A DNA stretch of 11,206 nt from an uncultured Fretibacterium sp. (GCA_905373185.1 CAJPSE010000038.1:1-11206); one strand, 5' to 3'. Positions 1-6,349 are shown, numbered from the stretch's first letter. Made by a program: numbers and translations. The notes: generated by a model not told the origin, from the sequence alone.

Positions 1-427
1 CGTCAAGGGCCCCTCCTGCGATACCTCGAGCCCATGCCGCTGTCCCCGCATCGTCCGGCGTCTCGTTGACCGCCAGGCCGTCGTCCATGAGCGTTACGCC
101 GCCGCTGCGGCAGCGGTCGGCCCATGTACGCAGCCACTCCCCGTCGCCCCATCCGTAGGAACCGAAGATGGCAACTTTCTTCCCCTTCAGCCCCGGAAGC
201 GCCTCGGCGAAGAACGGCTCCATCTCCCCCTCCTCGATGGTCTCGACGCCCATCGAGGGGGACCCGAAGGCCACGACGTCGTAGCCCGCGAGATCGGCCA
301 CGGCAACGTTCGCCACGTTCTTACACTCCACCGCGGCGCCCTTTCCCTCGGCTCCCTTGGCGATCGCCTCCGCCATCTTCTCGGTATTGCCCGTGCCCGA
401 CCAGTAGACCACCATAATCTTCGACAT
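1..427 (-). CDS. Short-chain flavodoxin (3' end cut by window edge)
   Basis: Reads MSKIMVVYWSGTGNTEKMAE at the N terminus, the flavodoxin beta-1 strand and FMN phosphate-binding loop (SGTGNT, residues 10-15). Next comes a GSPSMGVET loop near residue 60 and a KVAIFGSYGWGDGEW segment near residue 90; an aromatic residue there usually stacks on the flavin. Flavodoxins are small cytosolic FMN proteins that carry single electrons and often replace ferredoxin when iron is scarce. The 142 residues visible are close to the full length of clostridial-type flavodoxins, so only a few C-terminal residues should lie outside the window. The ATG has a good AGGAGGT ribosome site (435-441 on the plus strand) about 7 nt upstream. 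It follows the DUF3793 gene by 80 bp on the same strand and is probably co-transcribed with it. Family assignment is firm; the redox partner is unknown. Confidence 0.93.
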   Translation of the reverse strand, partial: MSKIMVVYWSGTGNTEKMAEAIAKGAEGKGAAVECKNVANVAVADLAGYDVVAFGSPSMGVETIEEGEMEPFFAEALPGLKGKKVAIFGSYGWGDGEWLRTWADRCRSGGVTLMDDGLAVNETPDDAGTAAWARGIAGGALD

Positions 428-460
428 TCCACAGACCTCCTCGTTCTTTTCGGATTTCTC

Positions 461-498
461 GGCTGCAAAGGCCCCACACTACGGAAGTCCCTGCAGCC
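461..498 (-). repeat. Inverted repeat between DUF3793 and flavodoxin genes
   Basis: GGCTGCA at 461-467 and TGCAGCC at 492-498 form a perfect 7-bp inverted repeat with a 24-nt loop, in the 80-bp spacer between the two genes. It has no U-run after it in the direction of transcription, so it is unlikely to be a full terminator. It could be a processing or stability hairpin, or chance in GC-rich DNA. Confidence 0.25.
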
Positions 499-507
499 TT
501 GGCCCGA

Positions 508-1113
508 CTACAGACGAAAGCCGTTCCCATTCAACAGGGAACGGGCCGCGTCGCACTCCGCCCGCCGATACCGTCTGAAGGCGCGGCGGGCCTTCTCAAC
601 ATTGCCGTAAACCTTCCAGTACCCCACAGCCAGACTTTCGGCACCTCTGTGCTCCAGGAATCCCCTGACGTCCTCAGGAGGGTAATCGAGAAAGAGGCCG
701 ATTTCGTGGGGGAACTCGAGGCGAAAGCGTTTTTGGAGGTGCTCCAGGCAGGCGTCCAAACTGAAGGGAAAGGCATATCCCCGGTCTGCAAGGATGTCGC
801 GCACGGCCTTCGAGGCCAAGACCCGCTCCAGCAGTCTGCGCCGATAGATCATGACCAGCGCGCTGCCCGACGCGGAGGCCACACGGCCGTTGAGCAAGAC
901 CGCCTCCACGCCCAGGGGACGCAGCCAGCTCTCGCCCCTTGCCCTCCACAGGGGCCGGACATCCTCCCCGCCGCGCCTGAGGTTGAGCAGGGTCGCCGCC
1001 TTCAGCCCTCTTATTGTTGGCGCCCCAAAACAGAACACGAGAGCCTTGAGATACTTCTCCGTGTCCGCCTCCCGGATCGACTCCATAAAGCTTTGGATAA
1101 TCGGTTTCTTCAT
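508..1113 (-). CDS. DUF3793 family protein
   Basis: A 201-residue protein starting MKKPIIQSF. The signature C-terminal region is present: FPHEIGLFLDYPPEDVRGF (residues 134-152) and GYWKVYGNVEKA (164-175), both hallmarks of DUF3793. The family has no established biochemical function; it is common in anaerobes and, from general knowledge, often sits beside flavodoxin or iron-transport genes, as it does here (flavodoxin 80 bp downstream). No signal peptide or membrane helix is visible; the protein is basic near its C terminus. The open frame continues 123 nt upstream to 1236, but those residues look like leader sequence and overlap the best promoter candidate, so I choose the ATG at 1113. The ribosome site there (AGGGCGG) is weak. 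The length fits the family. A role in iron- or redox-linked metabolism is inference from context only. Confidence 0.85.
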   Translation of the reverse strand: MKKPIIQSFMESIREADTEKYLKALVFCFGAPTIRGLKAATLLNLRRGGEDVRPLWRARGESWLRPLGVEAVLLNGRVASASGSALVMIYRRRLLERVLASKAVRDILADRGYAFPFSLDACLEHLQKRFRLEFPHEIGLFLDYPPEDVRGFLEHRGAESLAVGYWKVYGNVEKARRAFRRYRRAECDAARSLLNGNGFRL

Positions 1114-1195
1114 CGCCGTCGCATCCGCCCTAAAAACTTCCCCGCCAGTAAAAACTGCCGTAAAGCCCCGCTTGTGGCTCAAACAAAAGTGCATG

Positions 1196-1236
1196 TTTGA
1201 TATTGAAAACTTATATCGAAATACGTTTTTTGTCAA
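1196..1236 (-). promoter_or_regulatory. Candidate promoter with overlapping palindrome for DUF3793-flavodoxin
   Basis: On the minus strand a perfect -35 hexamer TTGACA (1231-1236) is followed by an AT-rich stretch with TATAAG about 15 nt downstream; the spacer is short, so the exact -10 is uncertain. An inverted repeat GATAT-N9-ATATC (arms 1199-1203 and 1213-1217, flanked by TTT/AAA) overlaps the -10 region, where a repressor could act. An 11-bp palindrome AGGGGACCCCT (1245-1255) lies just upstream of the -35. The AT-rich patch stands out in this GC-rich window. A metal-responsive (Fur-like) operator is possible given the flavodoxin, but the sequence is not a good match to a Fur consensus. 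Confidence 0.4.
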
Positions 1237-1279
1237 GCACGAAAAGGGGACCCCTGTCGTTGTTCAGTGATAATTATAG

Positions 1280-1501
1280 CTACGCTAAACCTTCGGTCCA
1301 CCCTATAAGTAGGATGATCTGACGGGCCGCCAGCGTCTCGCCCGGACGGGATACGATGGTGCTTTGAGGGGTGTTCGTGACGCGCTCCGGGTTCGCATCG
1401 GGACCGAAGAGCGCGGTTATCCGCCGGTAGGCGGCCTCCAGCTCCGCGGCGGAAGCGTCGGCGGATACGCCCAGGAGCTGATAGTAATCCGGCTGGCTCA
1501 T
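1280..1501 (-). pseudogene. Truncated third J-domain copy (copy C)
   Basis: The first 39 residues are nearly identical to copies A and B, including the altered GPD tripeptide. The frame then continues as RVTNTPQSTIVSRPGE... and stops after 73 residues, without the rest of the J domain, linker or membrane helices. Similarity to the other copies ends near position 1383. A 14-nt stretch in the tail (1342-1355) is identical to part of copy B's linker (2095-2108) and in the same reading frame (VSRP), which hints at an internal deletion followed by decay, though chance is possible. The ATG is 3 bp after copy B's stop and keeps a GGGGGGTGA ribosome site, so the product may still be translated. It is best read as a broken duplicate; a functional mini-J protein is less likely. 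Confidence 0.75.
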
Positions 1502-1504
1502 GAC

Positions 1505-2392
1505 TCACCCCCCACTTTTCCCCTCCGCCACAGGATTGAAGACACCCTGCCTTTTTAAGATTCTATAGCCTACCCACAAAACAAGAAGGTTATAAGTTGG
1601 AAGCACCCCACCTAAAACTCCGTAAATGGAATGCCGGGGACCAGTAAAAGTCCAGCCGCAATTCCTCTCCCTGGCAACGGTCCCGGGGATCTCGACGAAG
1701 GGATATCGGAAGGCCCCAATGAAGAAAACGACAAACAGTACGGTGCCGGCAACCACCTTTCCCTCCCTGGTATACAACAGGAATCTCTCCAGGGACCGAA
1801 AAGAGGGAACGTGATTCAACAACATCATCCACACCCAGAAAACCGCCGACAGCGCCACGGCCATCACAAGAGCCCTGGAGAGGTCGATCATCATGCCAAA
1901 CTTGCGGGACGGCCACAAAACGTTGTAGCACAGCCACGGCGCCAGACTCAGGCATACGACCGACACGATGAACACCACGATGAACTGCGGGCTGAGGATC
2001 TGTTCCAGCAAGCTCCTCTCCCTTACAGCGCTGGTGGAGCGCTCGATTACGTAATGGTAGTTCGACGAGGGGATCTCCTCGTCGAAGCCGGAATCCGGAC
2101 GGGATACGGGGCCCTCCATATCGCCTCGGTACGGCTGATCGGGGGGCGGCAGCACGCCCTCCCCACCCTGCGGGGCCGTTCCGCTCTGCAGCCGGTCGTA
2201 CGCCTCCCGCCGCACCGGGTCGCTCAAGACCCGCCAGGCCTCCGAAGCCGCGGCATGAATTTTCGCGGCAAACGGCTCCGGGTTCACATCGGGGCCGAAA
2301 AGCGCGGTTATCCGCCGGTAGGCGGCCTCCAGCTCCGCGGCCGAAGCGTCGGCGGATACGCCCAGGAGCTGATAGTAATCCGGCTGGCTCAT
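1505..2392 (-). CDS. Membrane-anchored J-like domain protein, copy B
   Basis: A 295-residue paralogue of copy A. Residues 4-67 are a J-type domain (DYYQLLGVSADAS at the start, then helix II AAYRRITALF, later VLSDPVRREAYDRL). The HPD loop reads GPD (33-35), so the histidine needed to stimulate Hsp70 ATPase is absent. A proline-, glycine- and acid-rich linker spans about 70-130. Hydrophobic segments follow at about 135-158, 174-193, 212-232 and probably 260-278. The pattern predicts a cytosolic J domain tethered to the inner membrane. The ATG (2392-2390) overlaps copy A's TGA (2391-2389) as ATGA, implying translational coupling; an in-frame extension to 3004 is a shadow over gene A. The segment SPQFIVVFIVSVV...PWLCYNVLWPSR is shared with copy A; the linker is not. 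Partner and function are unknown. Confidence 0.85.
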   Translation of the reverse strand: MSQPDYYQLLGVSADASAAELEAAYRRITALFGPDVNPEPFAAKIHAAASEAWRVLSDPVRREAYDRLQSGTAPQGGEGVLPPPDQPYRGDMEGPVSRPDSGFDEEIPSSNYHYVIERSTSAVRERSLLEQILSPQFIVVFIVSVVCLSLAPWLCYNVLWPSRKFGMMIDLSRALVMAVALSAVFWVWMMLLNHVPSFRSLERFLLYTREGKVVAGTVLFVVFFIGAFRYPFVEIPGTVARERNCGWTFTGPRHSIYGVLGGVLPTYNLLVLWVGYRILKRQGVFNPVAEGKSGG

Positions 2393-3345
2393 AACTCGAA
2401 CCCCGCTTTTCCCCTCATCTCCCTCTCCGCTGCATGATTGAGGACGCCCTGTCTTTCCAGTACCCTGCAGCCCGTCCTCAGCACGATCGCATAAAAGATG
2501 GGAATGCATTCTCTCAATAAGTCGTAAATGGGACGCTTCGGGTATTTCGAGTATCTGCCGATAAAAACCATATCCCAATCCACATAGGCGGCTCCGGGAA
2601 CCTCGACGAAGGGATACCGGAAGGCCAACAGGTACAGGAGAACAAACAATACCGCGTAGGTAATCACTTTTCCCTCCATCGTATGCAGCAGAAACGTCTT
2701 CGCAGCCCTGAAATGATCCAGCAGCAGCACCCCTGTCCAGAAAGCCGCGGACAGCGCTATGCCCATCGTGAAAGATCTGGAGGGGGCTACCTCCATGCCA
2801 AACCCGCGGGACGGCCACAGGACGTTGTAGCACAGCCACGGCGTCAGCCACAGACACAGGACCGACGCAATGAACACTATGATGAACTGCGGACTGAGGG
2901 CCTGTTCCAACAGATCCTTCTCCCTTATGAACGCATGCTCCGACACATGATGAAGCTTCGACGAAGGGGCTTCTTCGGCCCGGTGTCCCGGCCGGTCGGA
3001 CCACGCATCCTCCCCGGGGGAATCCTCGTGGAATTCCACATCCAAAACAACACCATCATTCAAAATATACTCGTCACTCGAAACAGCCTCGTCGCCATTG
3101 CGTTCCCAACCGGCATCGACTCGCGCAGCCGTTCCGCTCCGCAGTCGGTCGTACGCCTCCCGCTGCGCCGGATCGCTCAAGACCCGCCAGGCCTCCGAGG
3201 CCGCGGCATGAATTTTCGCGGCAAACGGCTCCGGGTTCGCATCGGGGCCGAAAAGCGCGGTTATCCGCCGGTAGGCGGCCCCTATCTCCGCGGCCGAAGC
3301 ATCGGCGGATACGCCCAGAAGCTGATAATAATCCGGCTGGCTCAT
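2389..3345 (-). CDS. Membrane-anchored J-like domain protein, copy A
   Basis: A 318-residue protein. Residues 4-67 match the J-domain fold pattern: helix I DYYQLLGV, helix II AAYRRITALF, helix III AAASEAWRVL, then SDPAQREAYDRL. The loop between helices II and III is GPD (33-35) rather than HPD. The linker (about 68-148) is acidic and low in hydrophobic residues. Membrane segments are at about 152-176, 192-212, 227-247 and possibly 275-297. Canonical J proteins deliver clients to DnaK and need the His of HPD; without it this is more likely a pseudo-J adaptor or a protein-interaction module, which is inference. The ATG at 3345 has GGGGTGA close upstream. It heads a tandem A-B-C array and lies 273 bp downstream of a small four-helix membrane protein. 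No G/F region or zinc-finger domain is present, so it is not DnaJ itself. Confidence 0.87.
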   Translation of the reverse strand: MSQPDYYQLLGVSADASAAEIGAAYRRITALFGPDANPEPFAAKIHAAASEAWRVLSDPAQREAYDRLRSGTAARVDAGWERNGDEAVSSDEYILNDGVVLDVEFHEDSPGEDAWSDRPGHRAEEAPSSKLHHVSEHAFIREKDLLEQALSPQFIIVFIASVLCLWLTPWLCYNVLWPSRGFGMEVAPSRSFTMGIALSAAFWTGVLLLDHFRAAKTFLLHTMEGKVITYAVLFVLLYLLAFRYPFVEVPGAAYVDWDMVFIGRYSKYPKRPIYDLLRECIPIFYAIVLRTGCRVLERQGVLNHAAEREMRGKAGFEL

Positions 3346-3384
3346 GACTCACCCCGTCCCTCCCCACATCGGGGAAACCGTTTC

Positions 3385-3600
3385 CTATTCTTCGACGACC
3401 CCTCGAAAACAAAATGCGGAACAACCGTTCCCGGCTGCTCCGCAAGTATTCGTCCACGTATGGCTCGATGATATGGCTCTATGTTCTGCGCGGGGGCGCC
3501 CCTTCGCAGCCGGATATCCCTTTATAGCATGAAGCACGGCTCCCGTAAAGCCCGTTGAATCCTCCGCATCCATAGTAGTCTTTGTCATGGGCTTTTGCTT
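3385..3600 (-). pseudogene. Possible frameshifted small ORF upstream of the J-domain cluster
   Basis: In the 273-bp gap before copy A, one minus-strand frame starts MTKTTMDAEDSTGFTGAVLH (ATG at 3588) and looks protein-like for about 40 residues before turning Ser/Cys/Gly rich. A second frame over about 3400-3480 reads IIEPYVDEYLRSSRERLFRI, which also looks like real protein but is preceded by a stop. One indel near 3470-3485 would join them. I do not recognise either half. It may be a decayed small gene or simply a leader; the call rests on residue composition only. A candidate promoter (3521-3549) lies inside it. Confidence 0.2.
3521..3549 (-). promoter_or_regulatory. Candidate promoter for the J-domain gene cluster
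   Basis: Minus strand: TTTACG (3544-3549) as -35, a 17-nt spacer, then TATAAA (3521-3526) as -10. The -10 is 5/6 to consensus and the -35 is 4/6. It lies about 175 nt upstream of copy A's ATG and would produce a long leader. No closer good match was seen. Confidence 0.33.
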
Positions 3601-3618
3601 GCGGCTAAGGCGCCTCGG

Positions 3619-4137
3619 CTATTCGACCAGGAATGTCGCCCAATAAAAAAAGAGGACGAAGGCAAGCCCAAACAGGGCACGGGTAAGAAAGAGAAAGTAA
3701 TCTCCCAGTGCGGATTCCGCCATAAGGGAGTTGTTGAGGGTGACGAACCGGAACATACTGAAGCACAGCGTACAGAAGGCAGGGATGGCGAGCTTGTAAA
3801 TCAGGATGGCGAAGTAAAGATTTTCCTGACGGAGCCACAGGGTCCGCTCGTCGAAACGCAGAAACAGAAAGGCCGCCCAGGCAAATGCCCAAAAGACACA
3901 CGTCATGCCGAAGAAATACAGCCGGGATTCGTTGAACAGCCCGGAAAGGTTGAACGCACTCGCCGCAATGCCGCTCGCCACAAGGGTGGAGACAACGGCA
4001 ACGACGAGCCGCCGACAGGAGAGGTACCACCAGACGCCGGGTTCGCGGCCAGGGCCCGGCGTCGGTGCATTCGGCCCCATGTCGTCATTCGGGGCCAGGC
4101 GGTTCTGCGGCCGAACGCACGGTCGATTGATGTTCAA
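3619..4137 (-). CDS. Small four-helix integral membrane protein, unknown function
   Basis: A 172-residue protein with a polar, proline-rich N terminus (residues 1-34) and four hydrophobic segments at about 43-63, 73-93, 108-130 and 147-170. It ends VLFFYWATFLVE right after the last helix. The start is taken as TTG at 4137 because AGAGGAG lies about 9 nt upstream; the first in-frame ATG (residue 20) has no comparable site. I do not recognise a family. It lies 65 bp downstream of ApbE and upstream of the J-domain cluster, all on one strand. Co-expression with either side is possible. Its size and topology resemble the membrane halves of the J-like proteins, but I see no convincing sequence similarity to them. 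Confidence 0.72.
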   Translation of the reverse strand: MNINRPCVRPQNRLAPNDDMGPNAPTPGPGREPGVWWYLSCRRLVVAVVSTLVASGIAASAFNLSGLFNESRLYFFGMTCVFWAFAWAAFLFLRFDERTLWLRQENLYFAILIYKLAIPAFCTLCFSMFRFVTLNNSLMAESALGDYFLFLTRALFGLAFVLFFYWATFLVE

Positions 4138-4167
4138 GGTTATCGTCTCCTCTCGTTTTCCGAAAAT

Positions 4168-4194
4168 CCCTCCCCTCGAACGGGGCCGGGAGGG
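4168..4194 (-). terminator. Hairpin after ApbE (weak terminator or attenuator)
   Basis: Just past the ApbE stop, GGGAGGG (4188-4194) and CCCTCCC (4168-4174) can pair, with an inner CCCC/GGGG pairing possible in the loop. On the minus-strand RNA the hairpin is followed by AUUUUC, a short U-run. It may reduce read-through into the membrane-protein gene, whose ribosome site comes about 15 nt later. Confidence 0.35.
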
Positions 4195-4201
4195 GGCAGC
4201 C

Positions 4202-5302
4202 TCAGAAAAAATGAACGGACAGCGACGGATCGGTCGTCCTCAGCCGGCCCTCCAGGTTTTGGGTCGCCAGGATTTCGACGCCCTCGTTCTCCTCGAGGAT
4301 GAGGATGGCCCCAAGCTCCGGCCTGTCCTCCAGAAACCTCGAGGCCCGGTCCGCCCCCATCACCATGAAGGCCGTCGCCAGGGCGTCAGCCAGCGTTCCA
4401 TCCGGCGTGACGAGCGTGGCGGAGAGCATGGCATTGCGGACGGGATAGCCCGTCGAGGGGTCGAAGAAGTGGGAGTAGCGGACCCCGTCGATGATCTTGA
4501 AGCGTTCGTAGGTGCCAGACGTGACGACGGCAGCATCCGTGACGGACAGGACCGCGATGGGAGCCCCCCTGGTGTCCTTGGGGTTGCGGATGCCGATGTT
4601 CCAGGGGGCTCCGTCGGGTTGGGTCCCCACGGCATAGATGTTGCCCCCCAGGTCGATCAGGGCGGACCTCATCCCCCGCGTCCGGAAGAGGTTGGCCAGC
4701 CGCAGGGAGGCGTACCCCTTGGCGATGCCCCCCAGATCCAGCATGCAGCCCTTTTGCCGCAGACGGACCCTGTCGGGGCTCAGCATCTCTAGGTTCTCTA
4801 TTTTGGTCAGAGGAAGCAGCTCATCGACACTGGCCGGGTCGGGAAGTCGGAACCGCATGCGGGCATCGGGGTCCGCGCTCTCCGCGTCGGAGGGCCTCTG
4901 CTGGTTGATCCTCCAGAGCCTCGTCAAAGGGCCAACCAGGGGGTTGAACACCCCGTCCGTCAGGGCACAGATCCTCCGGGCATCCTCGATGACGGCAAAC
5001 ACGTCGGGGGACACGGTCTCGGCTTCGGCTCCCGCGGCATCGTTGACGCGTGCGACCGCGGAACCCTTTTGAAAAAGGGAAAGCTGGCCGTTCAGGGAGT
5101 CCAGAAGAAGAAAGGACTCGTCCAGCACCTTCTCGGGCTCCTTCCCCTCCCCCGTCACGGAGATGCGGATCGCGGTGTTCATGGAGGCCCCGTTCCTCGA
5201 CAGCGTGCGGACCTCCCCCGGGAACAGCCGTCCCCCAACGGCGAAGAGCACCGCAAGAAGCAACAGAACGCCCGCAGCAACGCGCAGACGCATTTTATTC
5301 AT
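4202..5302 (-). CDS. apbE: FAD:protein FMN transferase (ApbE family)
   Basis: A 366-residue enzyme of the ApbE family, which uses FAD to attach FMN covalently to a Thr/Ser of exported or membrane flavoproteins such as Rnf/Nqr subunits and FMN-binding-domain reductases. Visible family motifs are DLGGIAKGYA (189-198), ALIDLGGNIYAVG (214-226), WNIGIRNP (234-241), SGTYERF (262-268), YSHFFDPSTGYP (276-287) and DALATAF (306-312), whose Asp and Thr correspond to Mg-binding positions. The N terminus, MNKMRLRVAAG followed by about 12 hydrophobic residues, is an export signal or anchor. It has no lipobox cysteine, unlike many ApbE lipoproteins. The ATG at 5302 is preceded by a purine-rich GGGAATGGAATC; the ATG at 5293 is an alternative. 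No FMN-accepting protein is encoded nearby, so the substrate is elsewhere in the genome. Confidence 0.93.
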   Translation of the reverse strand: MNKMRLRVAAGVLLLLAVLFAVGGRLFPGEVRTLSRNGASMNTAIRISVTGEGKEPEKVLDESFLLLDSLNGQLSLFQKGSAVARVNDAAGAEAETVSPDVFAVIEDARRICALTDGVFNPLVGPLTRLWRINQQRPSDAESADPDARMRFRLPDPASVDELLPLTKIENLEMLSPDRVRLRQKGCMLDLGGIAKGYASLRLANLFRTRGMRSALIDLGGNIYAVGTQPDGAPWNIGIRNPKDTRGAPIAVLSVTDAAVVTSGTYERFKIIDGVRYSHFFDPSTGYPVRNAMLSATLVTPDGTLADALATAFMVMGADRASRFLEDRPELGAILILEENEGVEILATQNLEGRLRTTDPSLSVHFF

Positions 5303-5448
5303 GATTCCATTCCCATCTTTCCTTCGCGTCCTCCCGTCCCGGCATTCCAACAAAGACAGGCCGCCGTGCCGTTCCAAGGACCCGCGCGCACCCGGGCGGC
5401 GAGCGAAAAAGTGCCTACCGGACGATCCTCACGTGGAGATATCCTCCT

Positions 5449-5463
5449 CGCCGGAGTCCGGCG
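5449..5463. repeat. 15-bp palindrome in ApbE leader
   Basis: CGCCGGAGTCCGGCG is a perfect inverted repeat around a central base. As RNA it gives a 6-bp stem with a 3-nt loop, about 150 nt upstream of ApbE. There is no U-run. It could be a leader hairpin or an operator; GC richness raises the chance of coincidence. Confidence 0.3.
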
Positions 5464-5509
5464 CCGCTCTGCGCACGCCATGACGACAGGCGGCTTATCC
5501 ATCATACCA

Positions 5510-5529
5510 CCTCGCCGCTTCGGACGAGG
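5510..5529 (-). terminator. Hairpin downstream of the SMUG1 gene
   Basis: CCTCGCCG and CGGACGAGG pair through 8 bp with one bulged A and a 3-nt loop (5510-5529), about 50 nt past the glycosylase stop codon. No U-run follows on the minus strand, so intrinsic termination here would be weak. A TATGAT hexamer (5501-5506) abuts it but has no good -35. Confidence 0.3.
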
Positions 5530-5534
5530 GGGAC

Positions 5535-5562
5535 CGTTTGTCACTCATCGTTTGTCACTCAT
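5535..5562. repeat. Perfect 14-bp tandem duplication
   Basis: The unit CGTTTGTCACTCAT occurs twice, head to tail (5535-5548 and 5549-5562), 17 bp past the 3' end of the SMUG1 gene. On the minus strand each unit reads ATGAGTGACAAACG; the first gives a five-codon MSDKR mini-ORF ending in TGA. I see no gene function; it looks like slippage duplication or a small binding-site pair. Confidence 0.8.
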
Positions 5563-5578
5563 CCAGCTCCATCCGAAA

Positions 5579-6349
5579 CTATTTCGCCCAGACCCCGGCG
5601 TCGAGCAGCTGCCGCGTCGCCGTTCCGGGCCAGTCCCTGTTGCTCAGGGGCGAGGCGGGGCTGGGATGCAGGATCCTCACGATCTCCACATCCGCCCCCG
5701 GAAGGTCCTCTCGGGCCCGCGCCTCGGCGAAGGCCCCGATGCCCACCAGAAAACGGGGCCGGAGCGCCGCCACGACCGCACGCAGGTGGACGCCGCACGC
5801 GGCGTAGAGCGCGCGGCGCTCGTCGGCCGGCAGTTTGTCGGGGGTGAGGTTGCGCCCTCCCACCGTGCCGTTCCGGCGCGGGGACGCGGCGATGAAGAGC
5901 AGCGGACAGTAGTTCACGACGAGGTGGTCGGCGAAGAACGCCTCCGGCGTCCCGAAACGCTCCCGGAAAAGCCCCCACAGCCTTTGGCCGCTGACCTCGG
6001 ACCGTTTGCAGGACAGGCCCTCCACCGGGTACTGTGGGTGCTCGTCCGGGGGGCGCCCCGTGGGGACGGCGATGCGCATCCAGTCCCGCACGGCCGTGAC
6101 CTCGCCGAAGGGAACGCCCGTCTGGGCCATGCCCCACGGGCCGGGGTTCATCCCCAGGAAGAGCGTGCGCTTCGGGCCCGAGCCGTAACGCTCCACGTAG
6201 GCCCTGAAGGCGTTCCAGGCGTAATCCAGGGGATTGTAGACGCACGCGACCGGGGCGGCGAAGCGCAGGGCGTCCATCGCCTTCCTCAGCGTTTCCGCAG
6301 CGTCCAGCTGGGCGCGGACGCCGGCGTCCATGGTTCGATCGGGCGGCAA
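5579..6349 (-). CDS. SMUG1-type uracil-DNA glycosylase (UDG family 3)
   Basis: About 256 residues with the diagnostic SMUG1 motif GMNPGPWGMAQTGVPFGEV (residues 66-84), near-identical to the eukaryotic enzyme, where the Asn activates water. It also has VRDW just after, VNYCPLLF (145-152), GRNLTPDKL (165-173) and the second catalytic motif HPSPASP (228-234). The enzyme excises uracil and oxidised pyrimidines such as 5-hydroxymethyluracil from DNA to start base excision repair. Start choice: GAGGAG (6358-6363) lies 8 nt upstream of a TTG at 6349, an ideal distance. The upstream GTG at 6358 overlaps that site, and the ATG at 6331 has no site of its own. The gene is monocistronic in appearance: a strong hairpin lies upstream and a repeat-rich gap downstream. 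The family call is secure; the start is less so. Confidence 0.92.
   Translation of the reverse strand: MPPDRTMDAGVRAQLDAAETLRKAMDALRFAAPVACVYNPLDYAWNAFRAYVERYGSGPKRTLFLGMNPGPWGMAQTGVPFGEVTAVRDWMRIAVPTGRPPDEHPQYPVEGLSCKRSEVSGQRLWGLFRERFGTPEAFFADHLVVNYCPLLFIAASPRRNGTVGGRNLTPDKLPADERRALYAACGVHLRAVVAALRPRFLVGIGAFAEARAREDLPGADVEIVRILHPSPASPLSNRDWPGTATRQLLDAGVWAK

Noticed and set aside
499..1270. Long plus-strand frames over the DUF3793 gene
   Set aside because: They are antisense shadows; the minus strand carries recognisable DUF3793 motifs and the plus frames have no family-like motifs.
1505..3004. A single 499-residue J-domain protein starting at 3004
   Set aside because: The first ~200 residues are gene A read out of frame; the true start of copy B is the MSQPDYYQ ATG at 2392, overlapping A's stop.
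5299..5544. 81-residue minus-strand frame ending in an ATGA overlap with ApbE
   Set aside because: Its composition is Arg/Gly/Pro-rich with no pattern of a folded protein and no clear ribosome site; treated as leader DNA despite the suggestive overlap.
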